A program made the position numbers and the translations under genes. Positions 1 to 9,515 of a stretch of 11,388 nt of DNA are shown one piece after another. Position 1 is the stretch's first letter, and each line of letters opens with the position of its first letter. Under the pieces are notes generated by a model, which had not been told where the DNA came from, searched no databases, and saw only the letters and a list, made by a program, of their open reading frames with translations. Source of the DNA: Gammaproteobacteria bacterium. GTDB taxonomy: Bacteria; Pseudomonadota; Gammaproteobacteria; Coxiellales; Coxiellaceae. The DNA lies in the NCBI GenBank assembly GCA_022600315.1, contig JAHZKQ010000255.1, positions 1-11,388 on the forward strand, read 5' to 3'.

Positions 1-2375
<2,375 letters not shown>

Positions 2376-2393
2376 TAGCCCTCTCCTTTAACC

Positions 2394-5300
2394 TTATGCC
2401 GCCGCCATTTCTACTGCGGCCTCCATATCAACCGATACAATTCTAGATACGCCAGGTTCCTGCATAGTCACGCCCATTAAGCTATCTGCTGCTTCAATAG
2501 TCACCTTATTATGACTAATCACAATAAATTGCGTGCAGTCTGACATTTCTCTGACAAGTTTGCAGAATCGACCGACATTCACGTCATCCAGTGGTGCATC
2601 CACCTCATCCAATATACAAAAAGGCGCGGGATTTAATTGAAACATCGCAAACACAAAGGCAATCGCCGTTAGTGCTTTTTCGCCCCCAGACAACATATGA
2701 ATGCTCGCATTACGTTTGCCCGGTGGTTGGGCGCGAATAATAATACCTGTTTTCAAGATGTCATCTTCAAGTAATTCCAAAGACGCTCTGCCACCGCCAA
2801 AAATACGTGGAAATATTTGCTGCATAGCACTATTGACTCGATCAAAAACGTCTCGAAACCGCGCTCGGGTTTCTTTATCAATTCTGCGAATGGCATTTTG
2901 CAGTAACTCTAAAGCCTGCTCTAAATCGATATGTTGCTTGTCTAAATATTCTTTGCGTTCAGCTAACGCATCATACTCATCAATTGCCGCTAAATTAATG
3001 GCCCCAAGCCGACTAATCTTTAACGCTAAAGTATCCGCCTGCTCTTGCCATGCGGTTAACTCGGCCTCTTCAGGTATTTCCGCTTGCAATTCTTCTAAAT
3101 TAAAATGACTTTCATCAATCTGCTCTTTAATGGTTGCTTGACGCACGATTAAAGCTTGTTCTTCTAAACGCGCAGTTTGTAAATTATCTTTAGCTTGTTG
3201 CAACTTTTCAGCAGTGTCATGAATCTGCTGCGTTAATGTTTCCAACCGCTGATTATGCTGCTGCAATTGACTTTCAACCTCACGCAAGTTGGTTTCAACC
3301 TCAAGACGACTATTTAATTTATCTTGTAACTCAGTTTTTAATTGATTTAATGGTTCATCACTAGCGGCCAGATTTTTCTCCAGCAGTTCACGTCGCTCAG
3401 TAATTTTTTCAAGTTGACGCTCATTGCCTGATAAAGTTTGTTTTAATAATGCCACCTGACTTTGGTTGCTAGATAGCCGGATTTCTAATTCATCATGCTT
3501 TTGGCGTTCAGCTTGGGCTTTTTGCCTGGCCTGTTCAAGCGCATTTTCGCACGCTGCACGTCGGTTTTGCAGTTCAGTTGTGGCTTCAGATTGCTGGGCA
3601 ATTTCGGTTTGCAAGGCATTAATTTCTTGATTAATATTCTCCGCTGTTTGCTGCAAGCTTTCAATTTCATTGTTTGCAACACTTGCCGCTTGTTGATTAC
3701 GTTGCTGCTGCTGTGTTAACTCAGCCAAGCGTGATTGCGTAGCACTTAATTCGGTTTGTGCTTCAGTATAGCGATTACTAAAACTTTGGTAATCTTGCTG
3801 CGCTTGACTGCGTTTTTGCTCTAGATCATCAAGTTTCGCCGCACCTTCTGCAAGCAATTCCTGTTGCGTGGCTAAGTCAGCTTCTGCCGCTTCCAACTCT
3901 TGATTAACGCGTTTAATTTCTTGCTCACGATGCAATACGCTATCGGTTTCTGACAAGGCTTTAGAAACTTTTACCCAGTTTTTACCGAGCCAAATACCTT
4001 CTTTTACAATAATTGATTCATTGTCTGCTAACTGAGTTAATTGTTGCTCTGCTGATGCTAAAGAATCCGCTAAATAAATATTGGCTAGCTTAGGATGATA
4101 CGCATAAGGCCCACTAACCTTGCTCGCCAAGCTATTGGCTTTAATGTTGGTGACAGTTGGTAGAGAAGTTAGCGTTACCTGCCCGGCCGATAAATCTTTT
4201 AATGCACTAAAATATGGCGCCACTTGATCAACACACACGGCAGAAAAATCACTGCCCAACACCATCTCAACCGCTTGCTCCCAACCGGATTCAACTTGTA
4301 AATTCTGCCCCAAACGCGGCTTATCGGTTAGCTGTGCAACATCCAACCAAGCATTCACGCTTTCATCATTATCTCCCAATGCGGCCTGCTGCAATGCGGT
4401 TAACGATGCACGTGTGGCAATTAATTCCTGTGCATTCTGATGCAAACGCAACACATTTTCTTGGTAACGAGTATTTTGTTGACGTTGGTCGGTAATCTGC
4501 TGATTGAGTTCACCAAGTTTAACTTGCTCTTGCAGTAAATCAGTTTGCAACTGTTCAGCTTTATTGGTTAACGGCATCACCTCTGCATTCAAGGCATTTA
4601 AGTCGGTGCTGTTAAGCTCATTTGTTAAGTGCTGATAACGCGCTTTTTGCTGTCCTGATTGCTGGGTATTGTGTTGCAAATTATTTTGCAACACGCTCAG
4701 CTTTTGTTTTAAATCAAAAAAACTTGTTTGCTGTTCATCCCACTGCTTTTGCCAGACCTGCATCGCCGCTTGCGCTTTATGAAAACCTTGCGTTGCAACA
4801 TCTAAGTCCGCTTGCAAGGTATAATTTTGTGGTGTTAATGACTCAAGTTCAGAAGTTAGATCTTCAAGTTGTGAGGTTTGCTCATATGATTGATCGTTAA
4901 GTTCTTGCCAACGCGTTGCCGTTTCTTCAAGCTCTTGTTGCCATTGCTCGACTTGCTGGCCGGAATGCTCAATGCTTTGTTCAATGCGAGCAATATCTGC
5001 GCCTAAACTATAATATTGTTTTTGCACCGCATTTTGTTGCTCAGTGGCTTCAACTTGCCGTAACCGCGCAGCTTCCACTTCGGTCTCAAAGCTGCGTATA
5101 TTTGTTTGTAATTGATCGCAACTGACTTCGCGTTGCTGTAAATCCTGGCGCATTGCTTGAACTTGATCAGCTAGCACTTGCCAATTTAATACTTTAATTT
5201 GTGCTTGCAACAAGCGCTCTTCTTGCTTTAGAACTTTATAGCGTTCGGCGGCATTTGCTTGGCGCTTCAAATGGCGTAATTGCTTTTCCATCTCTTCGCG

Positions 5301-5891
5301 CAAATCACTAAGGCGATCTAAGTTTTCCTGCGTATGACGGATTCGATTTTCAGTTTCACGACGACGTTCTTTGTATTTAGAGATCCCGGCCGCTTCTTCA
5401 AGATAAACTCGCACTTCTTCGGGCTTGGCTTCAATTAAGCGTGAAATCATACCCTGCTCGATAATGGCGTAACTGCGTGGACCTAAACCCGTGCCTAAAA
5501 AGATATCCCGAATATCACGACGCCGACATTGCACTCCATTGACGTAATATCTCGATTGCGCATCACGATCGACTTCACGCTTTACTGAAATCTCAGTGAA
5601 TTTTGCATACTCACCAACCAATCGACCAGCATTATTACTAAAGACCAACTCTACCGACGCCTTGCCGATGGGTTTTCGCGCACTGGTGCCATTAAAAATC
5701 ACGTCTGTCATTGACTGACCGCGCAGCTGTTTAGCCGACGATTCGCCAACCACCCAGCGAATCGCATCCACCACATTCGACTTGCCGCAGCCATTGGGGC
5801 CAACAATGGAAGTCATCTGTTTGCGGATGGGAATACTCGTTGGGTCAACGAAAGATTTAAAGCCAGTTAGTTTAATGTTTGTTAACTGCAT
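2394..5891 (-). CDS. smc: Chromosome partition protein SMC
   Basis: SMC is the ATPase that, with ScpA and ScpB, forms the bacterial condensin-like complex that organises and separates replicated chromosomes. From the ATG at 5891 it has 1165 residues, normal for the family. The N-terminal ATPase half starts MQLTNIKLTGFKSF and has Walker A GPNGCGKSN (31-39). A family-typical block runs through FLGTGLGPRSYAIIEQG and EEAAGISKYKERR (about 131-177). A long Gln/Glu-rich coiled coil follows to about 510. The hinge occupies about 515-650 and includes VESGWEQAVEMVLG. A second coiled coil leads to the C-terminal ATPase half, with signature LSGGEKAL (from 1067) and Walker B CILDEVDAP (1092-1100, catalytic Glu1096). 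The frame is open upstream to a TTG at 5954, but those 21 residues do not resemble SMC and the conserved N-terminus begins at the ATG, so I chose 5891. The Shine-Dalgarno there is weak. A 96-base gap from the upstream osmC-like gene leaves room for a promoter, but I cannot point to a good one. Confidence 0.97.
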   Translation of the reverse strand: MQLTNIKLTGFKSFVDPTSIPIRKQMTSIVGPNGCGKSNVVDAIRWVVGESSAKQLRGQSMTDVIFNGTSARKPIGKASVELVFSNNAGRLVGEYAKFTEISVKREVDRDAQSRYYVNGVQCRRRDIRDIFLGTGLGPRSYAIIEQGMISRLIEAKPEEVRVYLEEAAGISKYKERRRETENRIRHTQENLDRLSDLREEMEKQLRHLKRQANAAERYKVLKQEERLLQAQIKVLNWQVLADQVQAMRQDLQQREVSCDQLQTNIRSFETEVEAARLRQVEATEQQNAVQKQYYSLGADIARIEQSIEHSGQQVEQWQQELEETATRWQELNDQSYEQTSQLEDLTSELESLTPQNYTLQADLDVATQGFHKAQAAMQVWQKQWDEQQTSFFDLKQKLSVLQNNLQHNTQQSGQQKARYQHLTNELNSTDLNALNAEVMPLTNKAEQLQTDLLQEQVKLGELNQQITDQRQQNTRYQENVLRLHQNAQELIATRASLTALQQAALGDNDESVNAWLDVAQLTDKPRLGQNLQVESGWEQAVEMVLGSDFSAVCVDQVAPYFSALKDLSAGQVTLTSLPTVTNIKANSLASKVSGPYAYHPKLANIYLADSLASAEQQLTQLADNESIIVKEGIWLGKNWVKVSKALSETDSVLHREQEIKRVNQELEAAEADLATQQELLAEGAAKLDDLEQKRSQAQQDYQSFSNRYTEAQTELSATQSRLAELTQQQQRNQQAASVANNEIESLQQTAENINQEINALQTEIAQQSEATTELQNRRAACENALEQARQKAQAERQKHDELEIRLSSNQSQVALLKQTLSGNERQLEKITERRELLEKNLAASDEPLNQLKTELQDKLNSRLEVETNLREVESQLQQHNQRLETLTQQIHDTAEKLQQAKDNLQTARLEEQALIVRQATIKEQIDESHFNLEELQAEIPEEAELTAWQEQADTLALKISRLGAINLAAIDEYDALAERKEYLDKQHIDLEQALELLQNAIRRIDKETRARFRDVFDRVNSAMQQIFPRIFGGGRASLELLEDDILKTGIIIRAQPPGKRNASIHMLSGGEKALTAIAFVFAMFQLNPAPFCILDEVDAPLDDVNVGRFCKLVREMSDCTQFIVISHNKVTIEAADSLMGVTMQEPGVSRIVSVDMEAAVEMAAA

Positions 5892-5987
5892 GGTTTCGCT
5901 ACTAAAATCCCTAACACCTAGGTTCCTGTTAAAAACAGTCTTTAGTGTACCCAAAAACTAGGAGTATTGGTAGCAAACTCGCGTTAG

Positions 5988-6434
5988 TTAATGATTAATT
6001 TTGATTTTAGTCGTCACCGAGTTGGCAATGAAACAATTCTTGTGCGCCATTTCGTGCAATTTGGAAAGTTCCGCTGCATCGGGTTTACGCTCACCTGTAA
6101 ACTCAATTGTTGGAGTGAGCGTGACACTGATCATACCTTGACGACCATTATCTAATTTACCCAGCTCACCAACCGCATCATCTTGGTAGCTATCAATCAC
6201 AAAACCCTGGCCGCTCGCAATCGCCAAAAATGTCAGCATATGGCAGCTTGAAAGCGACGCCACAAAAGCTTGTTCAGGATTCACTTTATCGGCTTCACCG
6301 CCGTATTGAGTTGGTGCTGAGGCAGCAACAGTGCTGCCGCCTTCAAATTCCCAATGATGACCACGATTAAAAGATTTTAAAGTAAAATCTAGAGAAGTAC
6401 GCGACCATACTGTTTTAACTTTATAACTTGCCAT
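5988..6434 (-). CDS. OsmC-family protein (putative thiol peroxidase)
   Basis: OsmC/Ohr-family proteins are small cytosolic dimers, many of which reduce organic hydroperoxides through two cysteines. The product has 148 residues from the ATG at 6434. Two family cysteines are in place: Cys64 in the motif SSCHMLTFLAIA and Cys134 in AHKNCFIANSV. The stretch GGEADKVNPEQAFVASLSSC before the first cysteine is also typical. The pattern is closer to the general OsmC/YhfA-like group than to Ohr, and the substrate cannot be told from sequence. The frame is open 17 codons further upstream (to 6485), but that part lies inside the preceding gene and MASYKVKTVW is a normal N-terminus. The ATG follows the stop of the Sel1-SPOR gene by 4 bases and has no strong Shine-Dalgarno, so coupled translation is likely. 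Why an OsmC protein is paired with a septal lipoprotein is not clear. Confidence 0.88.
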   Translation of the reverse strand: MASYKVKTVWSRTSLDFTLKSFNRGHHWEFEGGSTVAASAPTQYGGEADKVNPEQAFVASLSSCHMLTFLAIASGQGFVIDSYQDDAVGELGKLDNGRQGMISVTLTPTIEFTGERKPDAAELSKLHEMAHKNCFIANSVTTKIKINH

Positions 6435-6438
6435 AATA

Positions 6439-7392
6439 TTAAGACACCACTTGACCTGTTTTGATTTCTTGCTGGACAATGGCAAAAGATTTAATCCATG
6501 GGCGTAATTTACGTATCCCTGGCGGCAGTTCGCGCAAAGCTCTTCTCGCTGCCGAGAAATTAGGATAGCTGCCGTAGACGATCATATACCAACTCTCATG
6601 ATGGAAACTGGCTTGATAAATTTTAACCTTACCCGTTAAGCCATACTGCTGGATAAACGCATTCACCCCTTCAAGATTATGACTGCCAAGCAACTGCAAA
6701 GTGTAGTTGCGTGCTGGCATCGTCATTAATTCACTTTGCGCTTGATCAGCCGACCCAGACTGAGCAACTGAATGCGATACTGACGTAGAAGCACTCGCAA
6801 TCGTTTCATGCTGAGTAACAGACGCATTTGCCATACGCTGGTGGGCACTGACTGGCGACTTTGGCGCCTTAGAAGTATTTAATTCCTGTAATGCAGAAGC
6901 CTTTTTGCGCTTACCATAACCTGGCAAGACATTATTTAATTTCTTTTCGGGTGCTTGAGCATTCATCTGGCTAACATCGGCTGGCGATTGATGCAAGCTC
7001 ACACCAGAACCGCGCCGTCTGGCATGCAAGCTATGCAAACTTCCACCACCTTCCAATAAACGCCGCGCACGCTGCGCCAAAGGTTGACCTTGGGCCGCCG
7101 CACGATCAATCCATATTTGCGCCGCTTGTGCATCAGTTGTAGTACCAATACCGTAATAGTACATATAACCTAAGGCATACTGCGCATCAGGATCACCCAT
7201 CTGCGCCGCTTGCTGAATACGTGATAGCGAACAATCGTATTTACTTAAGAAGCGATTGTTGCGACACATCGCCATATGCTGATCACTTAACGAACTTTTT
7301 CCTGAGTGCGAACACGCCACTAATAACCCTGGCAATAAGGCAACTACTGCCCACTTGCTAAGTTTTCCCAAAACAGAATGCGTAAGCTGCAT
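6439..7392 (-). CDS. Putative lipoprotein with Sel1-like repeat and C-terminal SPOR domain
   Basis: This is probably an envelope lipoprotein that binds septal peptidoglycan. The 317-residue product starts with a signal peptide (basic n-region, hydrophobic stretch about 14-25) ending in a lipobox LVAC with acceptor Cys27. The next residues are Ser-His, not Asp, which favours the outer membrane. Residues about 62-116 look like a Sel1-type helical repeat (GDPDAQYALGYMYYYGIGT, then a second helix with AAAQGQPLAQ). A low-complexity linker rich in Ser, Ala, Gln and His spans about 120-225. The last 80 residues or so (NYTLQLLGSHNLEGVNAFI, later WYMIVYGSYPNFSAARRAL) match a SPOR domain, a fold known to bind glycan strands stripped of stem peptides at the division septum. 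An AGGGGA Shine-Dalgarno lies six bases before the ATG. The gene is followed by the osmC-like gene and then smc-zipA-ligA, so it sits beside a division operon. No gene name can be given with confidence. Confidence 0.85.
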   Translation of the reverse strand: MQLTHSVLGKLSKWAVVALLPGLLVACSHSGKSSLSDQHMAMCRNNRFLSKYDCSLSRIQQAAQMGDPDAQYALGYMYYYGIGTTTDAQAAQIWIDRAAAQGQPLAQRARRLLEGGGSLHSLHARRRGSGVSLHQSPADVSQMNAQAPEKKLNNVLPGYGKRKKASALQELNTSKAPKSPVSAHQRMANASVTQHETIASASTSVSHSVAQSGSADQAQSELMTMPARNYTLQLLGSHNLEGVNAFIQQYGLTGKVKIYQASFHHESWYMIVYGSYPNFSAARRALRELPPGIRKLRPWIKSFAIVQQEIKTGQVVS

Positions 7393-7507
7393 AGTCTATC
7401 CCCTTTAAACCCAAAACCAAGGATAGTATTTTGCGCTAACTTATTAAAGTGATGCAAGTACTTTTGTGCTTATGCATGAAAAGAATACAATGCTTTTCTA
7501 TAACAAT

Positions 7508-7532
7508 AAAAAAACCCGCCATAAAGGCGGGC
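7508..7532 (-). terminator. Intrinsic terminator of the 48-codon small gene
   Basis: Read on the minus strand, a perfect 6-bp GC-only stem (CCCGCC with GGCGGG, 7515-7520 and 7526-7531) closes a 5-base loop and is followed by seven T residues (7508-7514). The stem starts 22 bases after the stop of the small gene at 7554. It ends that transcript and insulates it from the Sel1-SPOR gene that begins at 7392. On the plus strand the T-run is only three bases, and no plus-strand gene precedes it. Confidence 0.85.
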
Positions 7533-7553
7533 TTTAAACATTATCCAAATTTT

Positions 7554-7700
7554 TTAGTAGGCCAAGAAATAAGGATAATGTATCGGTTGGTTTTGTTTAT
7601 ACAGCCTGTTGACCGCATTGCCACTAAAAACTGCTAACAAACTCGTACATAACAGTCCTGCGAAGGCAATGATGACAACACTGGCAAGTGCTTTTCTCAT
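7554..7700 (-). CDS. Small single-pass membrane or secreted protein, 48 residues, unrecognised
   Basis: I do not recognise this protein. It has 48 codons from the ATG at 7700 to a TAA at 7554-7556. The N-terminus is basic (MRKAL), followed by an uninterrupted hydrophobic stretch of about 20 residues (about 5-25) containing one cysteine (Cys18). A polar tail then carries Asn, Arg, Lys and Gln and ends in an aromatic patch (HYPYFLAY). This fits a single-pass inner-membrane miniprotein or an uncleaved or cleaved signal peptide with a short mature tail; the cysteine is not in a proper lipobox. Two features outside the reading frame support a real gene: a GGAGG Shine-Dalgarno 8 bases before the ATG, and a strong intrinsic terminator 22 bases after the stop. 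It is therefore probably expressed as a single-gene transcript. Nothing visible gives its function. Confidence 0.65.
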   Translation of the reverse strand: MRKALASVVIIAFAGLLCTSLLAVFSGNAVNRLYKQNQPIHYPYFLAY

Positions 7701-7708
7701 AACGCGAT

Positions 7709-7713
7709 CCTCC
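7709..7713 (-). promoter_or_regulatory. Shine-Dalgarno sequence of the 48-codon gene
   Basis: Read on the minus strand, GGAGG is followed by ATCGCGTT and the ATG at 7700, an 8-base spacing that is close to optimal. This is one of the strongest ribosome-binding sites in the window and is the main reason for calling the short frame a gene. Confidence 0.75.
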
Positions 7714-7774
7714 GTGATCAAGTTTTACCTAACTCTGAAACCCGCGCTTAATTTACAATTCGGGCAAGCTTTAG

Positions 7775-7789
7775 AGGTAGGATCTACCT
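7775..7789. promoter_or_regulatory. Inverted repeat AGGTAG-GAT-CTACCT, possible operator
   Basis: Perfect 6-bp arms flank a 3-base centre, 75 bases upstream of the small gene's start. Symmetry and position would suit a dimeric repressor site or a small RNA hairpin in the 5' leader. No regulator is identified, and a chance occurrence is possible. Confidence 0.3.
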
Positions 7790-7802
7790 TATCACAGCCA
7801 TA

Positions 7803-7964
7803 ATGGATAACAAGCCACCAAACTCAGGCCAAAACGGGCAGAAGAAAAGCAATTTATTGAACAGCATTAATAATCATCAATTGTTTATTGATTTGGCAGT
7901 AATTTTGCGCAGTGCAAATACGAAGCGAGAAATGAAAATTAAGATATATCTGCAATATGATTGA
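7803..7964 (+). pseudogene. Short plus-strand frame, possible remnant of a TrpR-like regulator
   Basis: An ATG at 7803 opens 53 codons to a TGA. The first 25 residues are polar low-complexity. The segment LFIDLAVILRSANTKREMKIKIYL has the helix-then-M-x-x-(F/Y)L feel of the N-terminal part of Trp-repressor-family proteins. After the stop, the same frame reads DISHKEVRDNPMLD, a stop, then IKRRSKITG, which loosely continues that family pattern. No Shine-Dalgarno precedes the ATG, and the continuation runs into the 3' end of rseP on the other strand. This is a low-confidence resemblance judged by eye; it may be non-coding. Confidence 0.2.
7876..7892. repeat. Inverted repeat ATCAAT-TGTTT-ATTGAT
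   Basis: Perfect 6-bp arms flank a 5-base centre in an AT-rich segment. A shorter inverted repeat (TTTGC-GCAGT-GCAAA) lies at 7904-7918. Either could be a protein-binding site, but short AT-rich repeats arise easily by chance. Confidence 0.25.
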
Positions 7965-7975
7965 GATATATCTCA
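7942..7975. promoter_or_regulatory. Twin GATATATC palindromes, candidate tandem operator
   Basis: Two perfect palindromes, AGATATATCT (7942-7951) and TGAGATATATCTCA (7962-7975), share the core GATATATC. Their centres are 22 bp apart, about two helical turns, so both would face the same side of the DNA. That is the usual geometry of a cooperatively bound operator. The nearest gene they could control is the small gene 240 bases away. No regulator can be named. Confidence 0.4.
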
Positions 7976-8060
7976 CAAAGAAGTAAGAGATAATCCCATG
8001 CTAGATTAAATCAAGCGCCGAAGCAAGATTACAGGAAAAATACCTAGACTGCAACTATCC

Positions 8061-9416
8061 CTAGAAAAGCCTAATAATGTCATTGATGGTGGCATACAGC
8101 ATAAGAAAAAGTAACAACCCTAGCCCAAGCTTAAACCCCAGCAATTGATAACGAGCCGGAATTGGCTTGCGGAAAATAGATTCGATAACCAAATACAGTA
8201 AATGCCCCCCATCCAAACCGGGTATCGGCAATAAATTAAGAAAGCCGATCGCAATACTTACAAACGCAATAAAACCTATGTAAATAAACCAGCCCGCCAT
8301 GGACGCAGAACCCGCCATTTGCACGATGCTAATTGGCCCACCTAAACTGTTTAAAGAAACTTTGCCTATCAGTAGCTTTCCAAGCACAACTAAATTAAAT
8401 TTGGTTAGGTTCCAGGTTTTTATAACTGCCGGTCCAATTGCCGCCAATGGAGAGTATTTTAATAAGCGCCGCATATGTGCCGGCCATTTAGGCGCATGCG
8501 ATTCAAACCCCAAAAAACCATACGTGTGCCCACCAAATTTACGCTCTCCAACACGCACCTTGATTTGATAATGCTGATTATTTCTTAATACAGTTAAATG
8601 CACATTTTGGTTAGGGTGCTTTTGAATAAGCTGACTTAAAGTTAACATATCAATCGTCGGCTTATTGTTGAAGCCAACAATTGTATCGCCTACTCGCAAT
8701 GCAGTTTTTTTGAGCGGTGAGTTTGGCAATATCTTCCAAACCTTAGCCGGCCATGCTGGTTGATAAGGAGTAATACCTAAACTACGCAAGAACCTTGGCT
8801 TACGGCTATCAACATGCCACGTTTTTAAATCTAATTGACGTATCACAGCTGCCGGTTGATCTTGCGTTTTCAACGTTAATAATAAATTACCCTTGCTACC
8901 CGCTTTTTTTAATACCGCCATCAATACCTGTTGCCAACTGTGCGTGCGTTGATGGTTAACCTGTAGAATTTCATCACCTGCATTCACACCTGCACGTGCT
9001 GCAATCGAATGCGACGCCACTTTACCAATCACTGGTGCATAATGCGGCACACCATGAATAAAAACCATCCAAAATAAAGCAATGGCTAAAATAAAATTTG
9101 TAAGTGGTCCGGCAATAACAATGGCGGCACGTTTGTACACCGGCTGTAAATCAAATGCATACTGACGCTCTGAAGCTGACACATTCGTCCCATCTTCACC
9201 TAACATTTTGACATAGCCACCAAAGGGGATAATTGCTAAACGATATTCAGTGCCCGTTTTCTTGCTGACATACGACCACAGCGCCTTGCCAAAACCCACC
9301 GAAAAACGCTCAACCCTGACTTTACATAAACGGGCAACACTAAAGTGCCCAAGCTCATGAATTAGTACGATGGCAAAAATAGAAAAAATTGCGATAATGA
9401 TTGATAGTATACTCAC
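8061..9416 (-). CDS. rseP: RIP zinc metalloprotease RseP (site-2 protease)
   Basis: RseP is an inner-membrane metalloprotease that cuts the anti-sigma factor RseA within the membrane after DegS, releasing sigma-E. It also clears remnant signal peptides. The 451-residue length matches the 450-residue E. coli protein. The zinc-binding HELGH (20-24) lies in the first membrane segment. The third zinc ligand is Asp402 in GLDGGH, with NLLPIPG (from 394) just before it. Two PDZ-like domains lie between: about 115-200 (ARAGVNAGDEILQVNHQ) and about 210-290 (LRVGDTIVGFNNKP). Further membrane segments lie near 90-110, 375-395 and 425-445. The start is GTG at 9416, preceded by a GAGG Shine-Dalgarno five bases upstream. 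In most Gammaproteobacteria rseP lies between cdsA and bamA. Here neither is adjacent: an rpn nuclease gene is upstream and a repeat-rich region downstream, so it probably has its own promoter, which I cannot place firmly. Confidence 0.96.
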   Translation of the reverse strand: MSILSIIIAIFSIFAIVLIHELGHFSVARLCKVRVERFSVGFGKALWSYVSKKTGTEYRLAIIPFGGYVKMLGEDGTNVSASERQYAFDLQPVYKRAAIVIAGPLTNFILAIALFWMVFIHGVPHYAPVIGKVASHSIAARAGVNAGDEILQVNHQRTHSWQQVLMAVLKKAGSKGNLLLTLKTQDQPAAVIRQLDLKTWHVDSRKPRFLRSLGITPYQPAWPAKVWKILPNSPLKKTALRVGDTIVGFNNKPTIDMLTLSQLIQKHPNQNVHLTVLRNNQHYQIKVRVGERKFGGHTYGFLGFESHAPKWPAHMRRLLKYSPLAAIGPAVIKTWNLTKFNLVVLGKLLIGKVSLNSLGGPISIVQMAGSASMAGWFIYIGFIAFVSIAIGFLNLLPIPGLDGGHLLYLVIESIFRKPIPARYQLLGFKLGLGLLLFLMLYATINDIIRLF

Positions 9417-9515
9417 AACTGCCTCGTCTTATCTCTATAATTGCCCTAGTGTAACAGGTATTTGCTAAACTAAAAAAATTTCATATCATTGAATAATTGC
9501 AATAGACGCTTAATT

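Larger units (their letters stand above)
7701..8060. other. 360-base stretch without a supported gene, rich in inverted repeats
   Basis: This lies downstream of rseP and upstream of the 48-codon small gene, both on the minus strand. It is AT-rich and holds the small gene's ribosome-binding site. It also contains five separate inverted repeats or palindromes (7775-7789, 7876-7892, 7904-7918, 7942-7951 and 7962-7975) and a 53-codon plus-strand frame (7803-7964) of doubtful coding value. I found no convincing sigma-70 promoter for the small gene and no intrinsic terminator for rseP. It may be a regulatory region, a decayed gene, or both. Confidence 0.6.

Noticed and set aside
2701..5125. Several plus-strand frames of 70-135 codons opposite smc
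   Set aside because: They are antisense shadows of the coiled-coil and ATPase coding sequence, without ribosome sites or protein-like composition.
5926..5938. Inverted repeat CTGTT-AAA-AACAG upstream of smc as an operator or terminator
   Set aside because: Five-base AT-rich arms are too short to separate from chance and no T-run suits a terminator.
5892..5954. TTG-initiated 21-residue extension of SMC
   Set aside because: The extra residues have no SMC resemblance and the conserved N-terminus MQLTNIKLTGFKSF begins at ATG 5891.
6435..6485. Upstream start for the OsmC-family gene overlapping the Sel1-SPOR gene
   Set aside because: The added 17 residues are the out-of-frame 3' end of the preceding gene; MASYKVKTVW is a normal family start and leaves a tight 4-base gap.
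7449..7803. Two plus-strand frames of about 62-64 codons
   Set aside because: They lie antisense to the small gene, its terminator and its leader, and lack Shine-Dalgarno sequences; the minus-strand gene explains the region better.
8299..8568. 89-codon plus-strand frame opposite rseP
   Set aside because: It is antisense to the conserved PDZ2-to-membrane region of RseP and has no coding signals.
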